Source: Pirellulales bacterium
GTDB taxonomy: Bacteria; Planctomycetota; Planctomycetia; Pirellulales; JANQPP01
DNA: 64,000 bases
Assembly: GCA_028289405.1 (NCBI GenBank)
Contig: JANQPP010000190.1
Location: forward strand, 20,937-84,936
Reading direction: 5' to 3'
How positions within the stretch are numbered: position 1 is the stretch's first letter; every line of letters begins with the position of its first letter. The position numbers and the translations under genes were made by a program. Below, in pieces: positions 1 to 9,188 of this stretch. A model generated the notes under the pieces. It was given only the letters and a program-made list of their open reading frames with translations, had not been told where the DNA came from and made no database searches.

Positions 1-323
1 ACCTGACAATGATCGGCGTCGTCCTATGAAGCGGTGTTTTCGATCGGGCGCAAGGGAATGCGGACCAGGCGCCATTTCTTGAAAGGCTCCATGTGGGCAT
101 GCCACGCGACGAGTGACAAGCTGCGGAGGCAAATCAAGGAAAAAAACTGCGCGCCAAGGGTGAATTTACTTGCCAACCTCCGCCCCTTCGTGGACACTGA
201 TGTATGTTGAGCCTTGGCAACGACTTCCCACATGAAGTAACCTTCGTGTCCATTTCCTGTTCAGAGGAAAAAACACGCCGCCGACCGTGAAAACCGCTTG
301 GACGCACCAGTGAGCCGGCCAAG
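1..323. other. Intergenic / no supported gene
   Basis: The left edge of the window up to the histidine kinase start. Minus-strand ORFs here run into the kinase gene antisense and have no recognisable domain. I see no tRNA, terminator or convincing promoter. It presumably contains the kinase promoter or the end of a gene lying outside the window. Confidence 0.5.
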
Positions 324-3239
324 GTGAATGAGTCCAATGTCCGGGAGCGGACGCCACGATCTGCCTCAGGGGGGCAAACTGCCGTGGAACCTGGACGAAA
401 CCGAAGCGAAGTTTCCCACACCTCTTCGCCGGCAGATCGCCCCGAAGTGAGCGATCCGGGTCTCTCGCACCATGCCGAGTCGGTCTCTCCGGAGGGCATC
501 CATTTTTCTCTTTCCTCCCAAGACGCGGTCGCATTGTACGAATCGCTCGTCGAGGGGATTCCGTTCAACGTCTTTTGCAAGGACACCAGAGGGCGGTTCA
601 CGTACTGCAATGATCTCTTCTGCCAGACGCTGGACAAGCCTCGCGAAGAGATCCTGGGAAAAACGGACTACGATTTTTTCCCGGAAAAGCTCGCTCGCAA
701 ATACCGTCGCGACGATGTCCGCGTGATGGAAACGGGAGAGTTGTTTTTCGATACCGAGAAACACAAGACCCCTCAGGGTGAGACCCACTACGTCGAGGTA
801 CGCAAGAGCCCCTGGAAAAACGCTCAGGGGCAAACCATCGGCGTGCATGGCGTCTTCCGCGACGTCACCTCACGGCGCCGCGTCGAACGCGCGCTAGGAG
901 ACTCCGAAGCACGATACCACTCGCTCGTCGAGAGCCTGCCGCTGACGACTTGGAGCAAGGACCTCAAGGGCCGATTCACCTTCGTGAATCAACGGTTTTG
1001 CGACATGCTCAAGCGTTCTCGGGATGAAGTGGTGGGCAAAACCGATTTTGACTTTTTCCCTCACGATCTCGCCGAAAAATACCGTGAAGATGACGCGAAA
1101 GTGATCGAATCGGGCGAAATCATGGAGGATATCGAAAAGTTTCAACGCAATAACGGCGACGATGGTTACGTCCATGTCCTCAAAGCGCCGATCTTGGATG
1201 CCCAGGGGGACGTCGTGGGAACACAAGGCGTGTTCTGGGACGTCACGGAGCAGAAACTCGCGGAGGTGGAATTACAACGCGCCAAGCAGGCTGCCGAGGA
1301 CGCGAGTCGAGCCAAAAGCCAATTCTTGGCCAACATGAGCCACGAAATCCGCACACCACTCAACGGAATCATCGGGATGTCCGAACTGCTGCTCGACACG
1401 CGACTCAACGCGCAGCAGCAAGAATACCTATTGCTGGTGTGCGACTCGGCCGAATCACTGTTGTCGATCATCAACGACATCCTCGATTTTTCCAAGATCG
1501 AAGCGGGCAAGCTGGACTTGGATATCTTCACTTTTGCACTACGCGAAAATCTCAGCGACACGATGCGGTTGCTCTCCTCCCGCGCGCACGGCAAAGGACT
1601 GGAGCTTTCCTATTACGTGAATTCCGCCGCGCCCGAATGGATCGCCGGAGATGCCGGTCGTTTACGGCAGATACTGTTGAACCTGGTCGGCAATGCCATC
1701 AAGTTCACGGAGCAAGGGGAGGTATCGCTCCGGGTAGATGTGGAAAGCCAAAACGACGTTGAGGCGTTGCTGCATTTCCGCGTGCAAGATACGGGAATTG
1801 GCATCCCAGCCGAAAAACAAAGCACGGTCTTCGACTCGTTTGAACAGGCCGATGGTTCGACCACACGGAAATATGGTGGCACGGGGCTGGGCCTGGCCAT
1901 TTCTACCCGGTTGGTCGCGCTCATGGATGGTCGCATTTGGCTGGAGAGCGAACTCGGCCAGGGTAGCGTGTTTCATTTCACGGCTCGCTTTCAGAAAGCC
2001 CCCATTCCAAAGGAAGACCAACCGGCAGGAATGGACCGTTTACGGAACCAGCGGGTCTTGGTCGTGGATGACCACGACACCAACCGCATGATTCTGGTCG
2101 AATTCCTCAAGGGCTGGAACATGGTCGCGGAAGCCGTGGAATCTCCGCGGGTCGCGCTGCAGAGAGTCAGGGCATCGGTCGACGAACATCAGCCGTACGA
2201 TTTCGTGCTGCTCGATGGGCATATGCCGGAAATGGATGGTCCAGAATTGGCCGAGCAGATACACGGTGTGCTGCGCGGCCTCTCCAAACCGATCATGCTC
2301 CTGCTGACCTCAGCCGGCCGAATGCTCAATGAAGAGGAACGCCAGCGGTTGGAAGTTGCCGCTTGCCTAACCAAACCGATCAAGCCATCTCATTTGCGAA
2401 ACGCCCTGCTGGGGACGCTCGCGGAGACTCCCGCCACGGCCGACTCTTCTAGCGGGGACAGCCAGAGCGAAGCCGTTGAGGGGAAAACCTTGCGCGTCCT
2501 GCTCGCCGAGGACAGCCTGGTCAATCAACGCCTCGCGGTGGCGCTGTTGAAAAATCAGAACTGCGAAACCATCGTCGCGGTAAATGGCCAAGAGGCCCTC
2601 GACCACTGGCGGAACGGCCACTTTGACTTAATTCTCATGGACATTCAGATGCCCGAAATGGATGGGCTGACCGCCACTCGCACGATCCGGGAAATTGAGC
2701 GGAGCACGAATCGGCATATCCCCATCATCGCCATGACCGCGCATGCCATGCAAGGCGACCGCGAACGTTGCCTCGAAGCCGGTACCGATGACTACCTCGC
2801 CAAACCCATCCGCCCGGATCAATTGCGGGACAAAATCCGGGACGTCATGGGACGAACTCTGGAGGTCAAGGCCACTTCATCCACTTCCGAGGAAGTTTCC
2901 GATGGGGACGGCATGATCGATTGGGAAGGGGTACTGCAGCGCGTGGGTGGCGACCGCGATCTCATGCGTGAAGTGATTGAAGCGTTTCTCGAGGAAGTGC
3001 CCGCCTCTCTTCGACAATTGGACGAAGCCATTGGCCAAGGGCAGCCGTCCGAAGTCCGTAGGCTGGCCCACACGGTCAAGAACGCTCTAGCCACCCTGGG
3101 AGCGGCATCCTCCAAAGATACCGCCTTCGAACTAGAACAGGCCGGTGGAGATGGTAAACTGTCTGCGGCAAAAGACCTCTTAAACAAACTGGAGTCCGAA
3201 GTGCGGCAAGTCATTACCGTATTACGGACCGTCGATTAG
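324..3239 (+). CDS. Hybrid sensor histidine kinase (PAS-PAS-HisKA-HATPase-REC-REC-HPt)
   Basis: Multi-step phosphorelay kinase of 971 aa, BarA/ArcB-like in layout. After a polar N-terminus (1-70) come two PAS domains (about 70-190 and 195-310). They are clearly duplicates of each other: both carry KD-x2-GRFT near the start and GKTD(Y/F)DFFP later. HisKA has the H-box around FLANMSHEIRTPLNG (His340). The HATPase shows NLVGNAIKF, DTGIGIP and GTGLGLAIS. Receiver 1 has phospho-Asp631 in LLDGHMPEMDG, receiver 2 has Asp773 in LMDIQMPEMDG, and a C-terminal HPt domain has His916 in RRLAHTVKNA. No transmembrane segment is visible, so it is probably cytosolic and senses through PAS. The start is GTG, the first start before a good protein sequence; its ribosome site is weak. 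A receiver-ATPase gene follows on the same strand 169 bases later and may be its partner (inference). Confidence 0.95.
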   Translation: MNESNVRERTPRSASGGQTAVEPGRNRSEVSHTSSPADRPEVSDPGLSHHAESVSPEGIHFSLSSQDAVALYESLVEGIPFNVFCKDTRGRFTYCNDLFCQTLDKPREEILGKTDYDFFPEKLARKYRRDDVRVMETGELFFDTEKHKTPQGETHYVEVRKSPWKNAQGQTIGVHGVFRDVTSRRRVERALGDSEARYHSLVESLPLTTWSKDLKGRFTFVNQRFCDMLKRSRDEVVGKTDFDFFPHDLAEKYREDDAKVIESGEIMEDIEKFQRNNGDDGYVHVLKAPILDAQGDVVGTQGVFWDVTEQKLAEVELQRAKQAAEDASRAKSQFLANMSHEIRTPLNGIIGMSELLLDTRLNAQQQEYLLLVCDSAESLLSIINDILDFSKIEAGKLDLDIFTFALRENLSDTMRLLSSRAHGKGLELSYYVNSAAPEWIAGDAGRLRQILLNLVGNAIKFTEQGEVSLRVDVESQNDVEALLHFRVQDTGIGIPAEKQSTVFDSFEQADGSTTRKYGGTGLGLAISTRLVALMDGRIWLESELGQGSVFHFTARFQKAPIPKEDQPAGMDRLRNQRVLVVDDHDTNRMILVEFLKGWNMVAEAVESPRVALQRVRASVDEHQPYDFVLLDGHMPEMDGPELAEQIHGVLRGLSKPIMLLLTSAGRMLNEEERQRLEVAACLTKPIKPSHLRNALLGTLAETPATADSSSGDSQSEAVEGKTLRVLLAEDSLVNQRLAVALLKNQNCETIVAVNGQEALDHWRNGHFDLILMDIQMPEMDGLTATRTIREIERSTNRHIPIIAMTAHAMQGDRERCLEAGTDDYLAKPIRPDQLRDKIRDVMGRTLEVKATSSTSEEVSDGDGMIDWEGVLQRVGGDRDLMREVIEAFLEEVPASLRQLDEAIGQGQPSEVRRLAHTVKNALATLGAASSKDTAFELEQAGGDGKLSAAKDLLNKLESEVRQVITVLRTVD

Positions 3240-3408
3240 GACGGCAATTATTCCTCCCATCGCCATGAAGACTTCGCCCGCGGGAAGCCTCTCTGGCAAA
3301 ATTATCGAAAACGCCTCACGGCTTGAGTCAAACCTGGCAACCGTTCCCGAACCAAGTCACGGATGGGAGCCGTGACCCCGGTCCGATGACATCAACTGGA
3401 GAACATGC

Positions 3409-4320
3409 ATGACGTTGGTACTGGTCGTCGACGATTCGGCGGTCGATCGCCGCTTGGCGGGCGGTTTGCTGGAAAAGGGAAGCAGCCTGGACCTCAGCTA
3501 TGCCGAGGATGGCGCTGCGGCACTTGCCTCGATGGCCATCACGGCGCCCGATATCGTCGTGACCGACATGCAAATGCCCCGGATGGATGGGCTGGAACTG
3601 GTCGATAATTTGCGGCGAGATTTTCCACGCATTCCCGTCATTCTCATGACCGCCCAAGGCAGCGAGGAGATCGCGGTCACGGCGTTGCAACGTGGAGCGG
3701 CCAGCTATGTCCCCAAGTCCACTTTGGCCCGCGATCTTTTGCAAACCGTGATGAGCGTGCTCTCCATGGCTCGTTCGGACGAATCTTACGAGCGGATGAT
3801 GCGCTGCCTGCGGGAGTGCAGTTGGACCTTCGAGTTGGAGAATGACTACAACTTAGTGGGCCCCTTGGTGCATCATTTACGGCGGACCGTGGCCGGGATG
3901 GGGTTGTGCGATGCCACGGCCACCGTGCAGATCGGCGTCGCTCTAGAAGAAGCGCTAAACAATGCCCTCTATCACGGCAATCTGGAGTTGACGTCCGAAC
4001 AACTACGGGACGTGGGCTACGATCTCATGGACGACCATGTTCCCAATGTTGTCGAGCAGCGGCGGAATCAGGAACCCTATCGCGACCGCCGCATTCACGT
4101 GGAAGCGAAGATCACGCGGAAAGAGGCGGAATTCGTGATTCGAGACGAGGGCCATGGCTTCGATCATGCCGCGATCCCGGCTCCGGACGAAACCATTACC
4201 TCTGCCGAAGGGGCGGGCCGTGGCCTCACGCATATGCGGCTGTTCATGGACGAAGTGACCTACAACGGGCCCGGCAACGAGGTCAAACTGGTCACACGCC
4301 CCAAAAATCCCCACTTTTGA
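3409..4320 (+). CDS. Response regulator with C-terminal HATPase (anti-sigma/RsbW-like) domain
   Basis: 303 aa. Receiver domain at 1-120 with acidic pair DD at 8-9, phospho-acceptor Asp53 (TDMQMPRMDG) and a conserved Lys in YVPKSTL. The second domain (about 150-300) is a GHKL ATPase of the HATPase_c_2 type used by anti-sigma/serine kinases: N-box EEALNNALYHG, G1-like DEGHGFD, G2-like GRGLTHMRLF. It has no HisKA H-box, so it is not itself a histidine kinase. A phosphorylatable receiver controlling an RsbW-like ATPase would link the phosphorelay to partner switching; this is inference. The start has GGAGA seven bases upstream. It converges with the giant repeat protein, leaving only 45 bases between stops. 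Confidence 0.9.
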   Translation: MTLVLVVDDSAVDRRLAGGLLEKGSSLDLSYAEDGAAALASMAITAPDIVVTDMQMPRMDGLELVDNLRRDFPRIPVILMTAQGSEEIAVTALQRGAASYVPKSTLARDLLQTVMSVLSMARSDESYERMMRCLRECSWTFELENDYNLVGPLVHHLRRTVAGMGLCDATATVQIGVALEEALNNALYHGNLELTSEQLRDVGYDLMDDHVPNVVEQRRNQEPYRDRRIHVEAKITRKEAEFVIRDEGHGFDHAAIPAPDETITSAEGAGRGLTHMRLFMDEVTYNGPGNEVKLVTRPKNPHF

Positions 4321-4365
4321 CGGATCGCCGTGCTGTGCATCGCGTCTCGCGTTGGCTCGCCTGAC

Positions 4366-7300
4366 TTAACGCGGCAATTCGGTTCCACCGTTGGGATGGA
4401 ATAGTCCCGGCTGATCCACGCCATCGGCATTCCAATCCCCGACCACTGGAATATCATCGCTCTCGCCCATACGGGCGAAGAGATCACTAGGGTCAAGCTT
4501 CCCGTTCTTGTCGAGATCGGCGTACCAATCCCCCTTCCGATAGACGCCGATTTCATCCACGCCGTTGCCATCGAAGTCTCCCACGATGGGCACATCGTCC
4601 GGTTGGCCATATTCGATGTATTTGTCTCCGTCACTCCAACGGCCATCCCCATCCATGTCCAAATGCCAGCGGCCTTGGCGGTAAATCGCGATGGTGTCGA
4701 TCCCGTCACCACTGAAATCCCCGGCGAGCGGCCAGTCCCCCGCGACACCAAAGGCGAACACGTGGTCGATCACATCGCCACGGAGCGGCCCGGTGGCGGT
4801 GAGCCGCAGGAGACGCTCTCCATCCGGAGCCAAGTGCCGCTCGGGGGGCACATTCTTCCAGGCCGGTTTCGTGGGATTCAGAGGATTTGGCAAGCCTGGC
4901 TCCACCTCGATGGCGACCGGATCTCCCGGCCATGCAGGACCAAAGATGCCAATATCAGTTTTGCCGTCACCGTCCCAGTCTCCGGTGACGGGCAGGTCGT
5001 CCCGATGGCCTAGTTTGGCCCACAGATCTCCCTCGTCCCAGATGCCATTTCCATTAACGTCGATATACCATTCACCCGAGATAAAGACCCCCACTTCGCT
5101 CACGCCATCGCCGTTGAAATCTCCCGTCACGGGGATGGAACCTTGGGTGCCAAAAATCGCCCGTTGCGGAGCCGGCTCCAGCATGGCTTGACGGCGGTCA
5201 GCGGATGCCTCCTCCGTTTGGATCTCCCAGCTAGCCTCGTGCAAATTCCGGCGATTCCAGGCAATCGAATTGATCTGAGGCGTCGCGGAACGGAAACCTA
5301 CCGGAACCAGAGTTCCCCGTGGGCGTCCCGCGTCGACCACGCTCAAATGCCACGTGTAGCCCATCACGGGACTGGAACCGCCAAACAATGGCGGAGGCTC
5401 CGGAGAGACCAACACCGGAGCAAAGGTCACCGGCAGGCGCGCTACCACGGGGATAATCGCCGGTGGCGAGTTTTCCGTGGGCACGGGATCTTCCGGTAGA
5501 AACCAAACCCGTGGTTCCACGACCAGAACTTCACTGAAATTGTTTTCCACCGAATCGACGCCCCGAGGCAACTGGATTCGAACGATGGCGTCGAACTGGG
5601 GATCGGTTGCCAAACCGGAAATAAACTCCGGTGAGATCTCTTCATCATCTTCATTGATCGCGATCCCGCCCGTGGAGCCAGGCGTGTCTTTGCTATCGAT
5701 GAATTCATCGGGATGGGATTGCAACACGGTGTAACTGCCAGGCCCGAGCCGCGAGAACATGTAGAACCCGCTGCTGTCGGTCACGGTTTGAATCAGATTC
5801 CCCGAGACATCCCGCAGAGGTCGGGCGTTGAAGTCCGCGAGCGTCAAGGTGACTCCCGCGATGGGCGCGTCGTCCGATGTGCGGCGGCCATCCCGCTGTA
5901 CCGGGATGTCGACCTCTTCACCGGAAATCAACGTGATGGCCGGGCCATCTTGGAACACATATCCGGAAATGCTCAGTGGTTCCGTCTCGCAAAATTCATA
6001 GTTCACCGCGTCCGTGCGCGATTCCAACTCGATTTGCTCGATACGGTTGGGCGGCAAAACGACTCCCCCCTCGCTGCCTGCCCGGGCGCTCCCTTCCAAG
6101 AATTCCTCGGGCTGAATCTCGACAACCGCATAGGTTCCGGGACGCAGCCCCGCGAAGCGGTACTCTCCGCCCGCATCGGTTGCCGTCCTCGCGATCTCCG
6201 TGCCGCTGGCGTCCAGCAACAAGATCGTGACTCCGGCGATGGTCTCGTCGCCAGGCTCATACGTACATCGCCCATCCTCGTCGACATGCACGCGGCCACT
6301 GATGCTGCTGGGGCGGATCTCCCAAAAGTCGTAGTCTCGGGCCACCGTTCCGGAACGCAAGGTGATCTGAGCCAGCAAGTCGTTCTCCGCCACCACGCCG
6401 CCCGCCGAACCTGGCCGCTCCGCCGAGTCCAAGAAACCGACCGGCTGAATTTCCCGCACGGCGTAAGTTCCCGGAAGCAGGTTGTCGAAGCGGTAATGCC
6501 CGTTGGCGTCCGTGCGGGTTGTCCGCACCACGTTGCCGGTGGTGTTGAGAAGCTCAATCGTCACGCCGGCAATTCCCGGTTCGTCCGCCTGGCGCGTGTT
6601 GTCGTCGTTGCGGTCCTCGAACACGTTCCCGCTCAATTGGCTCGGCTCGAATTCACAAAAATCGTATTCTTCGGCGTTGGTTCCGGAGGCCAATACGATG
6701 TCGTCGATCAGATCATCCCCGGCGACGGTTCCTCCCGCCGTGCCCACATGTTCGGAGCCATCCAGCAGGCCTGCCGGCTGCAATTCTCGGATGCCATATG
6801 TGCCGGGACGCAGACCTTCAAAGGCATAGATCCCATTCGCGTCCGTGACGGTCGTGCGGATGACATCCCCCGCGGCATCAAGAAGTTGGATGGTAACCCC
6901 TTCCACGGTGTCATCGTCCTCATGGAACACGCAGTCGCCATCTTGGGAAACAAAGACCCGGCCACTGATGCGGCTGGGCAGCACTTCCCAGAAGTCGTAG
7001 TTCAGTGCCTCCGCTCCGCCGTGGAGAAAAATCTCGCTAATGAAATCATTGGACGCCACGCCTCCGGAGGTCCCCGCGCGTTCTCCCGAATCCAAGTAGC
7101 CTGCCGGCTGGACTTCCCGCACGGCGTAGGTGCCGGGAAGGAGCCCCATGAACCAATATTCGCCGGTAGCATTGGTGGAAGTGGTGGCCAAAACATCGCC
7201 GCTGGCATCTAGCAGTTCGATGGTCACGCCCGAGATGCCGCTTTCGGAACCTCCAAATAGGCCGTTGCCGTCGCCATCGACAAAGACGCGGCCATGCAAG

Positions 7301-9096
7301 GAGGCGGGCGCGAATTCGCAGAAGTTGTATTCTTCCGCTTGCGTGCCCGAGCCAATGACAATATTCGTGATGAGGTCATCGCCGCCGATCGTGCCTCCGG
7401 CGGTACCGATGTGTTCACCTCCGTCGAGGTATCCCTCCGGCTGGATCTCGCGGACCGCGTACGTTCCCGGGGCAAGTCCGTCGAACGCATATTCGCCTTG
7501 TGAATTGGTGCGCGTGGTTTGCAGGACTTGTCCCGCCGCATTGAGCAATTCGATGACGACACCTTCCAACCGCTGCTCGTCGGCATCGGGAAGGCAATCT
7601 CCATCCCGGTCGGCATGCACGCGACCAGAAATACGACCGGGGCGGATTTCACCAAAGTCGTAGTTTTCCCCGTGCTGTCCGCCTGCCAGGGCGATGCCGG
7701 TGATTTCGTCTCCCGGGTTGTCGGCCTGCCCTCCCGCCGTGCCGGCGCGATCCAGTCCATCCAGGAAGCCCGCCGGCTGCTCCGCTTCCACCACGCGATA
7801 TTCGCCGGGCATCAGCCCCTCCACTGACCAAAAACCGTTTTCGTCCGTTTCGGTTTCCAGCGGTTCCGTGGATGGACCCACAATATTCACGGGAATAACG
7901 CGCAGCCTGACCCCCGTGATGCCTTCCTCTCCCGGGTCGCGCGAGCCGTCGTTGTCCCGGTCGTGATAGACATGGCCGCTGAGCCGCGCGGGCAGGATTT
8001 CCGCGAAGTTGTTGAAGCGGCTGTCCTCGCCTCCCCGCAGCTCAATCTCCGTGATCTCGTCGGTGCCAACCACTTGACCGCGTGTCTCCCCCGCGACTTG
8101 GCCGGCGGTCGCCCCGACGCTCACGTAAAGCACGGGCTGTCGTTGGACGACGCGATACACACCGGGCAACAGATCACGAAAAGCATAATCGCCTTGGGCA
8201 TTGCTGGTGGCGCGGAGTCCCGTATCCTCGAAGCCGTTCGCCGCTTCGCGCCAGAGTTCCAATTCCACGCTAGCCAGCCCCGCATCGGCGGGGAGGTCCT
8301 GCGTAAGATCAAAATCCTCATCGACGTAGACCCGTCCGGAAAGAGTGCTTGGCAGCGGCACTTGCTCCAAACTCATCACGGCACCGGCAGTGCGGTCGGT
8401 GCGGTCCTGAACATCTGGCGGCATGTAGTCGTCCGGCGGGAGGTCGAGCGTCGTGCCCGTTTGGGCAGCCGCCGTGGCGAAGTTGCCATCGAAGGCATCG
8501 AAAAAGATCGCTTCGCCTTCACTCGGATGATAGTGAGGGGCCTCGAATCGCGCGTGCAAGCGCGAGCCTTCGAATTCCCCCCCTTCGGCGAGGGCGGTGG
8601 CGCTAAACGAACCTTGCTCGTCCACGTCGACCGAGAACACCAGTTTTTCTCCGGCCTCGAATCCGGAAAAGCGAAAAACGACCAGCGACGATCCGTCCGC
8701 GATTTGCACGTCGGTGACTTCGAAGCCGTTGTGCTCCGCGATGACGAGTCCAACAGAATTGAAGGTGCCCAGTCCGCCTGGCTCGGTATCAAAGAAGACA
8801 TCTCCCAGCGTGACGGAACCGTCGAGCAGCTTGTCCCCGTCGATCGACAGTTCGGTCAAAGTGGTTCCAGCAGCGCCACCTTCAAAGGTGATTTCCAGGG
8901 TGTCCGCCGCCGCGTCATCTCCGCTGGCCTCCTCAAAATAGACGGCACCCACGTGGATGTCCGCCGCTAGCAGCACCCGGGGTTCAACCGGTTCGACGAC
9001 GCAACTGCGGTTTCGACAGTGTTGGTTGGCCTCCGCTCCTCCGCTGACGGATTCCGATTTTCGACGCCATCGCGTCCAAGCTCGCATGATTCCCAC
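4366..9096 (-). CDS. Giant secreted LEPR-xLL protein with SdrD/Cna-B-like repeats and FG-GAP-like C-terminus
   Basis: About 1576 aa from the preferred GTG start. The N-terminus carries PVEPRVLLAAD, a form of the LEPR-x-LL motif found near the start of large exported planctomycete proteins. A roughly 200-residue unassigned region is followed by eight SdrD B/Cna-B-like beta-sandwich domains of about 100-115 aa. Each opens with (S/H)G-x-V and has G-x-Y-x-F-x2-L-x-PG-x-Y in its centre. The C-terminal 270 residues hold at least five FG-GAP/VCBS-like units such as GDFNGDGVSEVGVF with DxDxDG calcium-type loops. No membrane anchor is seen. The ORF track begins at a TTG at 9192, but GTG at 9096 has AGGGAGG seven bases upstream and is favoured. 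Role: cell-surface or matrix protein, probably calcium-stabilised and adhesive (inference). It lies 92 bases downstream of the WD40 gene, probably co-transcribed. Confidence 0.88.
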   Translation of the reverse strand: MGIMRAWTRWRRKSESVSGGAEANQHCRNRSCVVEPVEPRVLLAADIHVGAVYFEEASGDDAAADTLEITFEGGAAGTTLTELSIDGDKLLDGSVTLGDVFFDTEPGGLGTFNSVGLVIAEHNGFEVTDVQIADGSSLVVFRFSGFEAGEKLVFSVDVDEQGSFSATALAEGGEFEGSRLHARFEAPHYHPSEGEAIFFDAFDGNFATAAAQTGTTLDLPPDDYMPPDVQDRTDRTAGAVMSLEQVPLPSTLSGRVYVDEDFDLTQDLPADAGLASVELELWREAANGFEDTGLRATSNAQGDYAFRDLLPGVYRVVQRQPVLYVSVGATAGQVAGETRGQVVGTDEITEIELRGGEDSRFNNFAEILPARLSGHVYHDRDNDGSRDPGEEGITGVRLRVIPVNIVGPSTEPLETETDENGFWSVEGLMPGEYRVVEAEQPAGFLDGLDRAGTAGGQADNPGDEITGIALAGGQHGENYDFGEIRPGRISGRVHADRDGDCLPDADEQRLEGVVIELLNAAGQVLQTTRTNSQGEYAFDGLAPGTYAVREIQPEGYLDGGEHIGTAGGTIGGDDLITNIVIGSGTQAEEYNFCEFAPASLHGRVFVDGDGNGLFGGSESGISGVTIELLDASGDVLATTSTNATGEYWFMGLLPGTYAVREVQPAGYLDSGERAGTSGGVASNDFISEIFLHGGAEALNYDFWEVLPSRISGRVFVSQDGDCVFHEDDDTVEGVTIQLLDAAGDVIRTTVTDANGIYAFEGLRPGTYGIRELQPAGLLDGSEHVGTAGGTVAGDDLIDDIVLASGTNAEEYDFCEFEPSQLSGNVFEDRNDDNTRQADEPGIAGVTIELLNTTGNVVRTTRTDANGHYRFDNLLPGTYAVREIQPVGFLDSAERPGSAGGVVAENDLLAQITLRSGTVARDYDFWEIRPSSISGRVHVDEDGRCTYEPGDETIAGVTILLLDASGTEIARTATDAGGEYRFAGLRPGTYAVVEIQPEEFLEGSARAGSEGGVVLPPNRIEQIELESRTDAVNYEFCETEPLSISGYVFQDGPAITLISGEEVDIPVQRDGRRTSDDAPIAGVTLTLADFNARPLRDVSGNLIQTVTDSSGFYMFSRLGPGSYTVLQSHPDEFIDSKDTPGSTGGIAINEDDEEISPEFISGLATDPQFDAIVRIQLPRGVDSVENNFSEVLVVEPRVWFLPEDPVPTENSPPAIIPVVARLPVTFAPVLVSPEPPPLFGGSSPVMGYTWHLSVVDAGRPRGTLVPVGFRSATPQINSIAWNRRNLHEASWEIQTEEASADRRQAMLEPAPQRAIFGTQGSIPVTGDFNGDGVSEVGVFISGEWYIDVNGNGIWDEGDLWAKLGHRDDLPVTGDWDGDGKTDIGIFGPAWPGDPVAIEVEPGLPNPLNPTKPAWKNVPPERHLAPDGERLLRLTATGPLRGDVIDHVFAFGVAGDWPLAGDFSGDGIDTIAIYRQGRWHLDMDGDGRWSDGDKYIEYGQPDDVPIVGDFDGNGVDEIGVYRKGDWYADLDKNGKLDPSDLFARMGESDDIPVVGDWNADGVDQPGLFHPNGGTELPR

Positions 9097-9188
9097 GGAT
9101 GAACCTCCCTGTTTCGACGGAGAACCCTCCCCTGAAAGGCAGACCGTCCTTGTCTTTCTCGCGGATACGGAATCCGTCCGCATATCGC

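Noticed and set aside
134-637. Minus-strand ORFs at the left edge
   Set aside because: They run antisense into the histidine kinase and have no recognisable sequence.
5713-7212. Plus-strand ORF of 499 codons
   Set aside because: Antisense to the Cna-B-like repeats of the giant protein; its own repetitive look is only the shadow of those repeats.
7963-8970. Plus-strand ORF of 335 codons
   Set aside because: Antisense shadow of the same gene; no domain, no ribosome site.
4366-9096. Cna-B-like repeats as a DNA repeat or recombination array
   Set aside because: They are protein-level repeats that have diverged; no long exact DNA repeats were seen, so they are described in the CDS.
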